Of a DNA stretch of 33,382 nucleotides, positions 32,131 to 33,382 are shown piece by piece (the stretch's first letter is position 1; each line of letters starts with the position of its first letter). The stretch comes from Spirochaetia bacterium (lineage in GTDB: Bacteria > Spirochaetota > Spirochaetia > Treponematales > Breznakiellaceae): the NCBI GenBank assembly GCA_026002265.1, contig BOBG01000012.1:1-33382 (forward strand), read 5' to 3'. The position numbers and the translations under genes are program-made. The notes below the pieces were generated by a model, which saw only the letters and a program-made list of their open reading frames with translations, was not told the DNA's origin and did not search any database.

Positions 32131-33382
32131 ATGAAAAAAATATTGATTTTTTTGTTGATAAGTTCCGGAGTTGTGTGGGGGCAGGAAGCGCGGAAAATAT
32201 CGGCAGATGAAGCTGTACAGTTGGCAATCCGGAATAATCTGTCTTTAACTTCAACCCGAATCGACACCGGCATAAAACAGCGTAAACAGCAGTTTGCATG
32301 GAATTCTTTTATTCCCACTGTTCAGGCGAACGGAACGCTTAGCCGGCCGAATGAAGCGACAGCGTTTATGCCGGGAGTAGATCCCGGGAGTCCGCAGTGG
32401 ACACTCTCCGGATCACTGCAATTTACACTGAACTTAAATGTTGCGCTGTTTGAAGCTATGAAAACGCTCCGGCTCGATTATCAGGGCGGTGTGATTTCCT
32501 ACGAAAAGGCAAAGGCTCAACTGGAGCGGGATATCCGGAAAGCTTATTACAATATGATTTTGTTGCAGGAAAATATTAAACTCCTCAAAGAAAATCAAGC
32601 TGCTGCCAACTCGCGGGTGCAGACTGCTCAGGCAAATTACCGGGCAGGGACGGCTCCGCAGCTCAATTACTTGCAGGCGCAAGTCGCAGCCGAGAATCTT
32701 CGTCCGACTATTGCCCAGTCCGAGAACGGCTTGAAACTCAGTATGGCTCAATTTGCCATGTACCTTGGGTTGCCATTCGACACGCAGTTTGAACTGACTC
32801 CTATTTCCGGATCTTTGAATTTTATTCCGCTGGATCTACATGACCTCATCCGTCAGTCCACCGGAAAAAAGCCGGAAATTCTGGAACTCCGGAATTCGAT
32901 TCTCCTTATGCAGAGTACCCGGAAACGGACCGCACTTCAAATGTACACTCCGACTCTTTCATTGGGTTGGGGACTTTCTCCATCGTTTGGGGGACTGTGG
33001 GGCGAGTCGCTTTTTAATGGCGATATGTGGAGCGAAGGGGGAAGATTCACTTTGACATTGAGTTTTGGGCTTAACAGTCTTTTTCCCTTTGGGTCTGAAA
33101 AACAGGGACTCAACGACCTTGATGATAATCTGAGAACATTGACACTGGGACTTTCGCAGATGGTTAATGGGGTGGAAATTGAAATTTATAACACTGTTCT
33201 TTCGTTGGAACATATCCGGGAATCGGCCGAGGCTCAGGCGAGAACGGTGTCGCTTGCCCAACAAAGTTATAGCTTGACGAATCAAGCTTACCGGAGCGGC
33301 TTTAGCGATCTCATGGAAGTACAGAACGCTGAACTGGAACTACGGAAGGCGCAGGTTGGAATGATTGAGCAGCAGTACAATT
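32131..33382 (+). CDS. TolC-family outer-membrane efflux protein, 3' partial
   Basis: The frame starts at ATG 32131 and is open to the window end (417 codons). The product begins with a signal peptide (MKKILIFLLISSGVVWG) followed by SADEAVQLAIRNNLSLTSTR, typical of outer-membrane efflux channels. Long helices of two TolC repeats follow (RDIRKAYYNMILLQENIKLL, TAQANYRAGTAPQLNYLQAQ; then LEHIRESAEAQARTVSLAQQ, QAYRSGFSDLMEVQNAELEL). It is the outer-membrane duct of a tripartite exporter; the adaptor and pump are presumably beyond the edge. TATACT (32112-32117) lies 13 nt upstream, with a weak GAGAG before the start. Confidence 0.9.
   Translation, partial: MKKILIFLLISSGVVWGQEARKISADEAVQLAIRNNLSLTSTRIDTGIKQRKQQFAWNSFIPTVQANGTLSRPNEATAFMPGVDPGSPQWTLSGSLQFTLNLNVALFEAMKTLRLDYQGGVISYEKAKAQLERDIRKAYYNMILLQENIKLLKENQAAANSRVQTAQANYRAGTAPQLNYLQAQVAAENLRPTIAQSENGLKLSMAQFAMYLGLPFDTQFELTPISGSLNFIPLDLHDLIRQSTGKKPEILELRNSILLMQSTRKRTALQMYTPTLSLGWGLSPSFGGLWGESLFNGDMWSEGGRFTLTLSFGLNSLFPFGSEKQGLNDLDDNLRTLTLGLSQMVNGVEIEIYNTVLSLEHIRESAEAQARTVSLAQQSYSLTNQAYRSGFSDLMEVQNAELELRKAQVGMIEQQYN

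Overview
The window reads as chromosomal DNA of a spirochaete, most likely in or near the Treponema/Spirochaeta group. I infer this from the style of the proteins and their company (B12-binding radical SAM/DUF2344 fusion, a CarD-ispD pair, CHASE2 adenylate cyclase, MCPs without a periplasmic domain, a TPR-mreBCD cluster). I could not search a database. The bulk of the DNA has intermediate GC and is very rich in the word CCGG. A few AT-rich genes stand out against that background and look imported.

Layout. 1-2.2 kb: 3' part of a radical SAM/DUF2344 gene, then a 500-bp convergent intergenic region with repeat elements and a strong hairpin. 2.7-7.5 kb, minus strand: M20 peptidase, mreD, mreC, mreB and a TPR protein, the last four forming a cell-shape operon. 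7.7-11.5 kb, plus strand: a group-2-like sigma-70 factor, then a Na/phosphate cotransporter-PhoU protein coupled to an unknown membrane protein. 11.5-13.5 kb: an accessory island, with an AT-rich membrane-protein gene between nearly perfect 20-bp inverted repeats, followed by a 173-bp tandem array of six full units that each carry a REP-like element. 13.6-14.8 kb: carD and ispD. 14.8-18.9 kb, minus strand: an AT-rich nucleotidyltransferase, CHASE2 adenylate cyclase, a 68-75-bp tandem repeat array, and pth. 19.0-23.6 kb: two paralogous chemoreceptors flanking a dksA/traR-like gene and rimO. 23.6-27.2 kb, minus strand: pgi, a small ORF, a MoxR ATPase and an SGNH hydrolase. 27.4-30.7 kb, plus strand: fluC/crcB, a transglutaminase-like exported protein, tRNA-Val, a formylglycine-generating-enzyme-like lipoprotein and rsmE. 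30.7-33.4 kb: a palindromic operator, a REP-like element, a regulator made of two TetR modules in one chain, and a TolC-family outer-membrane gene cut by the window end.

Themes. (1) A dispersed element made of two GGGGWCAGACCTC motifs around a variable hairpin occurs at 2.2 kb, six times in the 12.4-13.4 kb array and, inverted, at 30.8 kb; collapsed one-motif relics lie at 7.57 and 13.44 kb. (2) At least seven genes have a -10 box only 5-9 nt upstream of the start codon and no Shine-Dalgarno sequence, which predicts leaderless mRNAs. (3) rimO has no ATG, GTG or TTG upstream of its first cluster cysteine; the best supported start is AUC behind a good Shine-Dalgarno sequence inside dksA. (4) The tandem TetR protein is paired with a slightly asymmetric palindrome upstream and a TolC gene downstream, suggesting a regulated efflux system.
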